Source: an uncultured Catenibacterium sp.
GTDB taxonomy: Bacteria > Bacillota_I > Bacilli_A > Erysipelotrichales > Coprobacillaceae
Assembly (NCBI RefSeq): GCF_900764565.1
Contig: NZ_CAAFOM010000105.1
Span: forward strand, 1-16,938
DNA: 16,938 bases
Direction of reading: 5' to 3'
Shown here: one piece after another, positions 6,716 through 13,143 of the stretch
Position numbering within the stretch: position 1 is the first letter of the stretch
Layout of the letters: the number at the start of each line of letters is the position of its first letter
Made by a program: the position numbers and the translations under genes
The notes under the pieces: model-generated
The model's input: the letters and a program-made list of their open reading frames with translations, nothing else
Databases searched by the model: none
What the model was told of the DNA's origin: nothing

Positions 6716-6768
6716 TGATGGAGTTGAATTCCGTCATTACAGTGGGAGGTCTATCCGTTAAGACCACT
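6716..6768 (+). promoter_or_regulatory. rplK-rplA intergenic RNA with second probable L1-binding motif
   Basis: Two hairpins fill the 81-base gap. The first pairs UGAUGGA (6716-6722) with UCCGUCA (6730-6736), with one G-U pair. The second pairs AGUGG (6741-6745) with CCACU (6764-6768), with a GAGG bulge on the 5' side and UCU/AGA inside. The GUGGGAGG string (6742-6749) is identical to that in the rplK leader. The ribosome-binding site AAGGAGG (6770-6776) begins two bases after the stem, so L1 bound here could block rplA initiation. Confidence 0.6.
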
Positions 6769-6783
6769 TAAGGAGGAAAAAAA

Positions 6784-7464
6784 ATGTCAAAAAAAGGAAA
6801 GAAATATGTAGAAGCTGCTAAGCAGATTGAAGCTGGCAAGCTATACTCAATCGAAGAAGCAATCGAATTAGTTAAGAAGACTACTACTGCTAAATTCGAT
6901 GCAAGTGTTGATGTTGTATTCAAGTTAAACCTTGATACAAGACATGCAGATCAGCAGTTACGTGGAGCTATCGTGCTTCCTAACGGAACTGGTAGAACAA
7001 AGAGAGTTTGTGTTATCGCTGAAGGTCCAAAGGCTGAAGAAGCTAGAAACGCTGGTGCTGACGTAGTTGGCGGCCAGGAAATCTTAGATGAAATCGCTAA
7101 AGGTTGGTTAGAGTTCGATGTTATGATCGCTACTCCTGATCAGATGCCTAAGCTTGGTAAATTAGGACGTGTTTTAGGTCCTAAGGGATTAATGCCAAAC
7201 CCTAAGACTGGTACAGTAACTATGGATGTTGCTAAAGCAGTTAATGAATCTAAGGGCGGTAAAGTTAATTATAGAACTGATAAAGATGGTAACGTACATC
7301 TTCCAATCGGTCGTGTATCATTCGACAGCGCTAAGCTAGTTGAAAACTATGAAGCTATCCATGCTTTATTATTAAGAATTAGACCTTCAGTAGTTAAGGG
7401 AACTTACGTTAAGAACTGCGTAGTTTCATCTACAATGGGTCCAGCAGTAAAAGTTGCTGCTTAA
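6784..7464 (+). CDS. rplA: 50S ribosomal protein L1
   Basis: A 226-residue L1, close to the family's 225-235. L1 forms the mobile L1 stalk that helps deacylated tRNA leave the E-site, and it represses its own operon by binding mRNA. Visible signatures are FDASVDVVFKLNLD (38-51), the domain II core with GTGRTKRVCVIAEGPKAEEA (68-87), the strongly conserved KLGRVLGPKGLMPNPKTGTV (126-145), and the closing GTYVKNCVVSSTMGPAVKV. AAGGAGG seven bases before the ATG fixes the start. It lies 81 bases after rplK and directly after the putative L1-binding motif. An L10-type leader follows the stop. Confidence 0.96.
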   Translation: MSKKGKKYVEAAKQIEAGKLYSIEEAIELVKKTTTAKFDASVDVVFKLNLDTRHADQQLRGAIVLPNGTGRTKRVCVIAEGPKAEEARNAGADVVGGQEILDEIAKGWLEFDVMIATPDQMPKLGKLGRVLGPKGLMPNPKTGTVTMDVAKAVNESKGGKVNYRTDKDGNVHLPIGRVSFDSAKLVENYEAIHALLLRIRPSVVKGTYVKNCVVSSTMGPAVKVAA

Positions 7465-7472
7465 TTATTAAT

Positions 7473-7536
7473 GCCGCAATCAATATACCGTAGACAGTAA
7501 CTGACGCAAGTCTCAATTTGTTACCGAGGGATATTG
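7473..7536 (+). promoter_or_regulatory. L10 leader RNA (autoregulatory)
   Basis: This matches the L10-leader pattern seen in front of rplJ across bacteria: CCGUAGACAG, a stem-loop, then GUUACCGAGG. Helices that can be read are CAAUAU (7481-7486) with AUAUUG (7531-7536), GUAAC (7497-7501) with GUUAC (7520-7524), and GAC-GCAA-GUC (7503-7512). Binding of the L10-(L7/L12) complex to such leaders lowers rplJ-rplL expression in other bacteria; that role here is inferred from the match and the location. Confidence 0.85.
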
Positions 7537-7579
7537 TCATGTATGAAATGACAAACTCCTAGGTAATCTAGGAGTTTTT
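7534..7579 (+). terminator. Hairpin and intrinsic terminator in the rplJ leader
   Basis: The terminator is a ten-pair stem (7553-7562 with 7568-7577), loop GUAAU and a T run through 7579. Just before it, UUGUCAU (7534-7540) pairs with AUGACAA (7548-7554), which shares two bases with the terminator stem and three with the closing helix of the L10 leader. It separates rplKA from rplJL and may work as an attenuator, since no convincing promoter lies between it and rplJ. Confidence 0.8.
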
Positions 7580-7626
7580 ATATAACGTGTATATTGTTGC
7601 AATAAAATTTTTATGGAGGTGTAACA

Positions 7627-8169
7627 ATGGCTAACGAAAAAGTATTAGTCGCTAAACAGGCAGTCATCGACGAAATCACTGATAAGTTAACAAACGCTCA
7701 GTCAGTAGTAGTTGCTGAATACCGTGGCTTAACTGTTGATGAAGTTACTGAACTTCGTCGTGCTTTAAGAGCTGAAAACGTAGAACTTAAAGTTTATAAG
7801 AACAAATTAGCTCTTCGTGCTACAGAAGCTTGTGGTAAACAGGAATTAGATGAATTCTTAACTGGTCCAAACGCTATTGCATTTGGTCATGATGACGCTG
7901 TTGCTCCAGCTAGAGTACTAGCAAAATTTGCTAAGGATCACGAAGCTCTTGTAATCAAGACTGCAATCGTTGAAGGCAAATTATTGAGCAAAGAAGAAGT
8001 TATGGAACTTTCAAAGTTACCAAACAAAGAAGGTATGTTATCAATGTTATTGGCTTGCTTAAAGGCACCAGTATCAAAAGTTGCTAGAGCTGTTAAGGCT
8101 GTAGCTGACAAAGAAGCAGAAGGATCTGCAGAAGAAGCAGCTCCTGCAGAAGCAGAAGCAGCTGCTTAA
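7627..8169 (+). CDS. rplJ: 50S ribosomal protein L10
   Basis: A 180-residue L10 (Bacillus form about 166), which anchors L7/L12 dimers to the ribosome and forms the base of the stalk. The N-terminal RNA-binding domain contains AQSVVVAEYRGLTVDEVTELRR (24-45) and the KVYKNKLALRA patch (55-65). The C-terminal helix that carries L7/L12 lies at about 137-162. An extra Ala/Glu-rich tail (163-180) is likely flexible. GGAGGT at 7615-7620 gives six-base spacing to the ATG. The gene follows its own leader and terminator and is followed after 25 bases by rplL, the normal pair. Confidence 0.95.
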   Translation: MANEKVLVAKQAVIDEITDKLTNAQSVVVAEYRGLTVDEVTELRRALRAENVELKVYKNKLALRATEACGKQELDEFLTGPNAIAFGHDDAVAPARVLAKFAKDHEALVIKTAIVEGKLLSKEEVMELSKLPNKEGMLSMLLACLKAPVSKVARAVKAVADKEAEGSAEEAAPAEAEAAA

Positions 8170-8194
8170 TATCGAAATAAAGGAGAATATTAAA

Positions 8195-8560
8195 ATGGCA
8201 AAGTTAACAACTGATGAAATCTTAGCTTACTTAGAAGAAGCTACAATCTTAGAATTAAATGAATTAGTAAAAGCAATCGAAGAAAAATTCGACGTTACAG
8301 CTGCTGCTCCAGTTGCAGTTGCTGCTGCTGCTGAAGAAGAAGGACCTGCTGCTAACGTAACAGTAATCCTTAAGGAAGTTGGACCTACAAAGGTTAAAGT
8401 TATCAAGGCTGTTAGAGAAATCACTGGTTTAGGACTAGTTGATGCTAAGGGCTTAGTTGACAAGGTTCCATCTGAAATCAAGAAAGACGTACCAGCTGAA
8501 GAAGGTGCTAAGTTAAAGGAAACTTTAGAAGCTGCTGGTGCTGTTGTTGAATTAAAGTAA
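8195..8560 (+). CDS. rplL: 50S ribosomal protein L7/L12
   Basis: A 121-residue L7/L12, the multi-copy stalk protein that recruits translation GTPases. The N-terminal dimer and L10-binding part (about 1-33) is followed by an Ala/Val-rich hinge (34-52) and the globular C-terminal domain (53-121), which carries the conserved KVIKAVREITGLGLVDAKGL segment (67-86) used to contact EF-G and EF-Tu. AAAGGAGA sits nine bases before the ATG. The stop is followed by a strong terminator, so most transcripts from the L10 unit should end here. Confidence 0.97.
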   Translation: MAKLTTDEILAYLEEATILELNELVKAIEEKFDVTAAAPVAVAAAAEEEGPAANVTVILKEVGPTKVKVIKAVREITGLGLVDAKGLVDKVPSEIKKDVPAEEGAKLKETLEAAGAVVELK

Positions 8561-8580
8561 TTTAATACAAACACAATTAT

Positions 8581-8605
8581 AAAAGCCCTATCTTAGGGCT
8601 TTTTT
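8581..8605 (+). terminator. Intrinsic terminator after rplL
   Basis: AGCCCTA (8584-8590) pairs with TAGGGCT (8594-8600), extended by A-T pairs, with a three-base loop and a T run through 8605. It ends 16 bases before the next gene start, which leaves no room for a promoter after it, so the next gene probably depends on read-through. Confidence 0.88.
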
Positions 8606-8610
8606 CTTAT

Positions 8611-8614
8611 GAGG
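8611..8614 (+). promoter_or_regulatory. Ribosome-binding site that selects the second ATG of the methyltransferase
   Basis: GAGG at 8611-8614 is seven bases from ATG 8622 but only one base from ATG 8616 in the same frame. Only the later ATG has workable spacing. Confidence 0.7.
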
Positions 8615-8621
8615 AATGAGA

Positions 8622-9209
8622 ATGTCACACTATTATACAAATGATGAAATAGAAAGCAGACCTTCGATGATTCATTTTGATTTTCAAGGACATTCTATTG
8701 ACTTTCATAGTGACCGTGGTGTTTTCTCTAAGGATAGTGTAGATTTCGGTTCAAGAACTCTACTTGACACCGTTAATCTAGAAGGTGTAAAATCAGTATT
8801 AGATGTTGGGTGTGGATATGGTGCATTAAGCATTAGCTTAAAGATGGTTTATCCAGATGTAGCATTTGATATGGTAGATGTTAACAGACGTGCAATGGAT
8901 CTTGCAAAACGTACAATTGAAGATTATCATCTTGAAGATATGCATGTTTATGAAAGTAATGCATATGATCAAGTAGAGAAGACATTTGATATGATCATCT
9001 CTAATCCGCCAATTCGTGCAGGCAAGAATGTTGTGACTACTATTCTTAAAGAAAGTTATTCACACTTGAATAAGAATGGCCGCCTTGTGATTGTAATCCA
9101 AAAGAAGCAGGGTGCACCAAGCGCTAAGAAATGCATGGAAGAAGTTTTTGGAAATGTGGAAATATTGAAGCGAAATAAAGGCTATTACATAATTCAATCA
9201 ATTAAATAA
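8622..9209 (+). CDS. RsmC-like class I methyltransferase (rRNA guanine-N2 type)
   Basis: A 195-residue methyltransferase of the RsmC/RlmG type, the counterpart of Bacillus ybxB, which occupies the same place between rplL and rpoB. The GVFSKDSVDFGSRTLL segment (33-48) and the SAM-binding DVGCGYG (61-67) are followed by the acidic residue pair in MVDVNR (84-89) and the catalytic NPPIRAGK (128-135), the NPP-type motif of enzymes that methylate exocyclic amino groups. It lacks the duplicated N-terminal half of E. coli RsmC. The likely substrate is rRNA, but the exact base is not known from sequence. The ATG at 8622 is preferred over 8616 because of Shine-Dalgarno spacing. It lies between two terminators with no clear promoter of its own. 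Confidence 0.85.
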   Translation: MSHYYTNDEIESRPSMIHFDFQGHSIDFHSDRGVFSKDSVDFGSRTLLDTVNLEGVKSVLDVGCGYGALSISLKMVYPDVAFDMVDVNRRAMDLAKRTIEDYHLEDMHVYESNAYDQVEKTFDMIISNPPIRAGKNVVTTILKESYSHLNKNGRLVIVIQKKQGAPSAKKCMEEVFGNVEILKRNKGYYIIQSIK

Positions 9210-9217
9210 AGATAATG

Positions 9218-9244
9218 AGGGAAATTGTATAAATTTCCCTTTTT
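9218..9244 (+). terminator. Intrinsic terminator after the RsmC-like gene
   Basis: AGGGAAATT (9218-9226) pairs with AATTTCCCT (9232-9240) across loop GTATA, nine perfect pairs, followed by T residues to 9244. It isolates the methyltransferase from rpoB. Confidence 0.85.
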
Positions 9245-9247
9245 GGG

Positions 9248-9276
9248 TTGACACAAAAGTACCCTTGTGCTAGTAT
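9248..9276 (+). promoter_or_regulatory. rpoB-rpoC promoter
   Basis: A perfect TTGACA (9248-9253) is followed after 17 bases by TAGTAT (9271-9276), which carries an extended -10 TG at 9268-9269. TATACT at 9274-9279 is a closer -10 match but would give a 20-base spacer. Either reading starts transcription near 9283-9286, about 80 bases before the rpoB start. Confidence 0.75.
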
Positions 9277-9300
9277 ACTAAAATGCCTACTCATGTATAA

Positions 9301-9329
9301 AAGCAGGTCATTTTGACCCTTTTTAGCTT
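9301..9329 (+). promoter_or_regulatory. Terminator-like hairpin in the rpoB leader
   Basis: GGTCA (9306-9310) pairs with TGACC (9314-9318) over a three-base loop, and a CTTTTT run follows at 9319-9324. AAGC (9301-9304) can also pair with GCTT (9326-9329). The stem is short for a full terminator, but its position between promoter and start codon fits a weak attenuator or pause site. Confidence 0.4.
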
Positions 9330-9346
9330 GCAGATAGAGATTAAAA

Positions 9347-9352
9347 AAGGAG
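9347..9352 (+). promoter_or_regulatory. Ribosome-binding site supporting the TTG start of rpoB
   Basis: AAGGAG lies eleven bases before TTG 9364. The in-frame GTG at 9352 overlaps it and the TTG at 9313 lies inside the leader hairpin, so neither is a good start. The spacing is longer than usual, which may lower initiation. Confidence 0.65.
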
Positions 9353-9363
9353 TGGAACGGATT

Positions 9364-12300
9364 TTGGAAAAGAATGTAAGAACTGCAGAAAGCCGCATTA
9401 AGCGACGCAATTATTCTCGTATTAGTGGTTCTTTGAAACTACCTAACCTTGTCGAAATTCAGACAGATTCATTTAAGTGGTTTCAGGAAAAAGGTATAAG
9501 AGAAGTATTTGAGGATATTTATCCTATCACAAATTTTAACGACACATTATCATTGGAGTTTGTTGACTGTCGTTTTGATGAGCCTAAGTATGATGCAGAT
9601 GAAAGTAAAGAAAGAGATGCAATCTATGCAGCTCCTTTGCGTGCTACTTTACGTCTTGTAAACAAGAAGACTGGAGAAATCAAGACAAGTGAAGTATTTA
9701 TGGGTGATTTCCCATTAATGACAGATTCAGGTACATTTGTTGTTAATGGTGCAGAACGTGTTATCGTTTCACAGTTAGTTCGTTCTCCAGGAGCTTATTT
9801 TGGTAATGGAACAGACAAGATTGGTAAGACTGTCTTCAATGGACAGGTGATCCCATCTCGTGGTACTTGGCTTGAATTTGAAAATGATGCCAAGGATGTT
9901 CTAAATGTTCGTATTGACCGTCAGAAGAAGATTCCAGGTACTATTCTTTTACGTGCTCTAGGACTTTCTTCAAATGAAGATATTATTGAAGTTTTCGGAG
10001 AACACCAGTTCCTCTACAATACATTTGAAAAGGATCCAACACATAACACTGATGATGCGTTGATGGAAATTTATAGTAAATTGAGACCAGGTGAACCAGC
10101 TACTTTAGATGGTGCTAACTCTTTACTATTTGCGCGTTTCTTCGATCCAAAACGTTATGATTTAGCAAAAGCAGGTCGTTTCAAGCTTCGTAAGAAATTA
10201 AGCTTATTAGATCGTATTGCTGATCGTGTTCTTGCTGAAGATGTTGTTGACGTTGATGGTAACGTTGTAATGACAGAAGGTACTAAGATCACTAAAGATA
10301 AACTAGAAATCTTAAAGCCAGTATTTGAAGCAGGTGCACATACAAGAGAAATCAAAACAAATGAAAATATGCATTCTAACCACACTATTCAGGTTTTAGA
10401 TGTATATACAGATGAATCAAAATCTATCAAGATGAGAGTTATCGGTACTGATCTTTCATTAGATAGTAAGTTTGTCACTATTTCAGACTTTATTGCTGCA
10501 TATTCATATATGCTTAACCTTGTTGATATCTATGATTCTCAGGATTTAGCAGCTGAAGACAGAGTGTCTTTAATGAGCCGTATTGGTTTATTAGATGATA
10601 TCGACCATTTAGGTAACAGACGTGTTAGAACTGTTGGTGAATTAGTTCAGAACCAGTTCCGTATCGGTTTATCACGTATGGAAAGAGTAGTTAAGGAAAG
10701 AATGTCTTTAGCTGAAGATGATTCAATGACTCCACAGTCATTAACTAACATTCGTCCATTAACTGCTGCAATCAAAGAATTCTTCGCAAGTTCACAGTTA
10801 TCTCAGTTCATGGACCAGATTAACCCACTTGCCGAATTAACAAACAAGAGACGTCTTTCTGCCTTAGGTCCTGGTGGTTTATCAAGAGACCGTGCAGGTT
10901 ATGAAGTACGAGACGTCCATCCATCACACTATGGTAGAATCTGTCCAATCGAAACACCAGAAGGTCCTAACATCGGGTTGATTTCTACACTTGCATCTTA
11001 TGCAAAAGTAAATGAATATGGATTCATTGAAACTCCATATCGTAAAGTAAATAACTGCGTTATTGATGAAGATGATATTCGTTATTTAACAGCAGATGAA
11101 GAAAAGAACTATATTATTGCCCAGGCAAAAGTTAAGACTGATGAAAATGACCGTATCATTGATGAACAGGTTATTTCACGTCATTTAGGTGAAAACATCA
11201 TGGCTAAGCCAGAAGAAATCGACTATATCGATATCTCACCTAAACAGATCGTATCAGTAGCATCTTCATGTATCCCATTCTTGGAAAACGATGATGCGAC
11301 TCGTGCCCTCATGGGATGTAACATGCAGAGACAGGCTGTACCTCTATTAAATCCACATGCTCCTTATGTAGGAACAGGTATGGAATTCCAGGCTGCAAGA
11401 GACTCTGGTGCTGCCATTGTTGCAAAAGAAGAAGGAACTGTTAAATATGCTGACGCTAAGAAGATCATCGTTGAAGGTGAAAGTGGCGAAAAGACATATA
11501 AGTTATTAAAATTCACTGTATCTAACGCCGGTACATGTATCAACCATCGTCCAATCGTTATGGCTGGTGAACATGTTCTTAAGGGTCAGGTTCTTGCTGA
11601 TGGGCCAGCTATGGAACAGGGTGAATTAGCATTAGGACAGAACGTTCTTGTAGGTTTCATGACATGGAATGGTTATAACTACGAAGATGCTGTCATCATG
11701 AATGAAAAGCTTGTTAAAGAAGACTACTATACTTCTATCCACATTCAGGAATATTCAATTGAATGTCGTGATACAAAGTTAGGTCCTGAAGAAATTACAA
11801 GAGATATTCCTAACGTAGGTGAAGATGCTCGTTCTAACTTAGACGAAAACGGTATTATCCGTGTTGGTGCTGAAGTTAAGGAAGGCGATATCTTAGTTGG
11901 TAAAGTCACTCCAAAGGGACAGGCAGAATTATCTGCAGAAGAAAAACTATTACTAGCTATCTTTGGTGAAAAATCTAGAGAAGTTAAAGATAACTCATTA
12001 AGAGTACCTCATGGTGGTTCTGGTATCGTTCATCGTGTCAGAGTGTTCACTCGTAGAGGTAAAGAAAGAAAGACTGAAAATAAGTACGGTGAAGCAAACT
12101 CACTTGCTTATAAGGAAGTTGAAAGAGACGATTTACAGCCAGGTGTAAATAAAGTTATCAAAGTATATATCGTTCAGAAGCGTAAGATTTCTGAAGGGGA
12201 TAAGATGTCAGGTAGACACGGTAACAAGGGTGTCATCTCTAAGATCTTACCAACAGAAGATATGCCTCATTTACAGGACGGTACTCCACTTGATATCATG

Positions 12301-13143
12301 CTTAACCCATTAGGTGTACCATCTCGTATGAACATCGGTCAGGTATTAGAATTACACTTAGGTTATGCCGCTAGACAGTTAGGCGGTCAGTATTTCGCAA
12401 CTCCAGCCTTTGATGGTATCAATTCTAAGGACTTAGAAAATATCATGAAGGAAGCTGGTATGCCAGAAAATGGTAAACAGAAAGTTATTTCTGGTAAAAC
12501 TGGTGAATATTTCGATAACGAAGTATCAGTTGGTATCATGTACATGATCAAGTTATGTCACATGGTTGATGATAAGTTACATGCAAGATCAGTTGGTCCT
12601 TACTCACTTGTTACTCAGCAGCCACTTGGTGGTAAAGCTCAGAACGGTGGTCAGAGATTCGGGGAAATGGAAGTATGGGCACTTGAAGCTTATGGTGCAG
12701 CATATACATTACGTGAAATCTTAACAGTTAAGTCAGATGACGTTGTAGGACGTGTTAAGACTTATGAAGCAATTGTTAAGGGACAGAAGTTACCTGAACC
12801 AGGATTACCTGAATCATTCAGAGTATTAAAGAAAGAATTACAGGCATTGGCATTAGATATTCGTCTATTAGATGATGAAGGTAATGAAATCAATGTAGGT
12901 AATATCGAAGATGAAGATCGTCGTTTCCCTCGTTCATTCGATGCGCCTAAGAAGCCAAAAGAAGATGAAGAAAATGATGATAAAGAAGAAAAAGAAGAAG
13001 ACGAAGTTGACACTCACGAAGAATTCGTAGCCGAAGGTGAAGATGATGTCGTAGAAGACAGCTTCGATGATGATGAAGCACCAGAATCAGTCGATGATAT
13101 CATCGAAGGATTATTTGGAAAAAGCGGTGAGGAGGAAGAATAA
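9364..13143 (+). CDS. rpoB: DNA-directed RNA polymerase subunit beta
   Basis: A 1259-residue beta subunit of core RNA polymerase, taking TTG 9364 as start; its N-terminus (KRRNYSRI, then LPNLVEIQ) then aligns with other Firmicutes. Visible landmarks are GDFPLMTDSGTFVVNGAERV, the rifamycin region SSQLSQFMDQINPLAELTNK (about 476-495), YGRICPIETPEGPNIGLI, the active-site KMSGRHGNKG (947-956) and PLGGKAQNGGQRFGEMEVW. The His that contacts rifamycin (E. coli 526) is Asn494, and E. coli Asn518 is Ile486. A 67-residue tail (1193-1259), with 34 acidic residues, extends beyond the length of Bacillus RpoB. The stop overlaps the rpoC start by one base, and the rpoC Shine-Dalgarno lies inside the last codons, so the two subunits are translationally coupled. 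Confidence 0.97.
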   Translation: MEKNVRTAESRIKRRNYSRISGSLKLPNLVEIQTDSFKWFQEKGIREVFEDIYPITNFNDTLSLEFVDCRFDEPKYDADESKERDAIYAAPLRATLRLVNKKTGEIKTSEVFMGDFPLMTDSGTFVVNGAERVIVSQLVRSPGAYFGNGTDKIGKTVFNGQVIPSRGTWLEFENDAKDVLNVRIDRQKKIPGTILLRALGLSSNEDIIEVFGEHQFLYNTFEKDPTHNTDDALMEIYSKLRPGEPATLDGANSLLFARFFDPKRYDLAKAGRFKLRKKLSLLDRIADRVLAEDVVDVDGNVVMTEGTKITKDKLEILKPVFEAGAHTREIKTNENMHSNHTIQVLDVYTDESKSIKMRVIGTDLSLDSKFVTISDFIAAYSYMLNLVDIYDSQDLAAEDRVSLMSRIGLLDDIDHLGNRRVRTVGELVQNQFRIGLSRMERVVKERMSLAEDDSMTPQSLTNIRPLTAAIKEFFASSQLSQFMDQINPLAELTNKRRLSALGPGGLSRDRAGYEVRDVHPSHYGRICPIETPEGPNIGLISTLASYAKVNEYGFIETPYRKVNNCVIDEDDIRYLTADEEKNYIIAQAKVKTDENDRIIDEQVISRHLGENIMAKPEEIDYIDISPKQIVSVASSCIPFLENDDATRALMGCNMQRQAVPLLNPHAPYVGTGMEFQAARDSGAAIVAKEEGTVKYADAKKIIVEGESGEKTYKLLKFTVSNAGTCINHRPIVMAGEHVLKGQVLADGPAMEQGELALGQNVLVGFMTWNGYNYEDAVIMNEKLVKEDYYTSIHIQEYSIECRDTKLGPEEITRDIPNVGEDARSNLDENGIIRVGAEVKEGDILVGKVTPKGQAELSAEEKLLLAIFGEKSREVKDNSLRVPHGGSGIVHRVRVFTRRGKERKTENKYGEANSLAYKEVERDDLQPGVNKVIKVYIVQKRKISEGDKMSGRHGNKGVISKILPTEDMPHLQDGTPLDIMLNPLGVPSRMNIGQVLELHLGYAARQLGGQYFATPAFDGINSKDLENIMKEAGMPENGKQKVISGKTGEYFDNEVSVGIMYMIKLCHMVDDKLHARSVGPYSLVTQQPLGGKAQNGGQRFGEMEVWALEAYGAAYTLREILTVKSDDVVGRVKTYEAIVKGQKLPEPGLPESFRVLKKELQALALDIRLLDDEGNEINVGNIEDEDRRFPRSFDAPKKPKEDEENDDKEEKEEDEVDTHEEFVAEGEDDVVEDSFDDDEAPESVDDIIEGLFGKSGEEEE

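Noticed and set aside
7580..7614. Promoter directly before rplJ
   Set aside because: The stretch is AT-rich but has no -35 and -10 pair with acceptable spacing.
8227..8574. Minus-strand open frame over rplL
   Set aside because: Its Ala/Ser-rich sequence is the complement of the rplL hinge repeats; no independent support.
9313..9363. RpoB start at TTG 9313
   Set aside because: It lies in the loop of the leader hairpin and adds 17 residues not seen in RpoB proteins; the strong AAGGAG lies downstream of it.
12950..13140. GAA/GAT-rich stretch as a DNA repeat
   Set aside because: It is explained by codons of the acidic RpoB tail, without a regular repeat unit.
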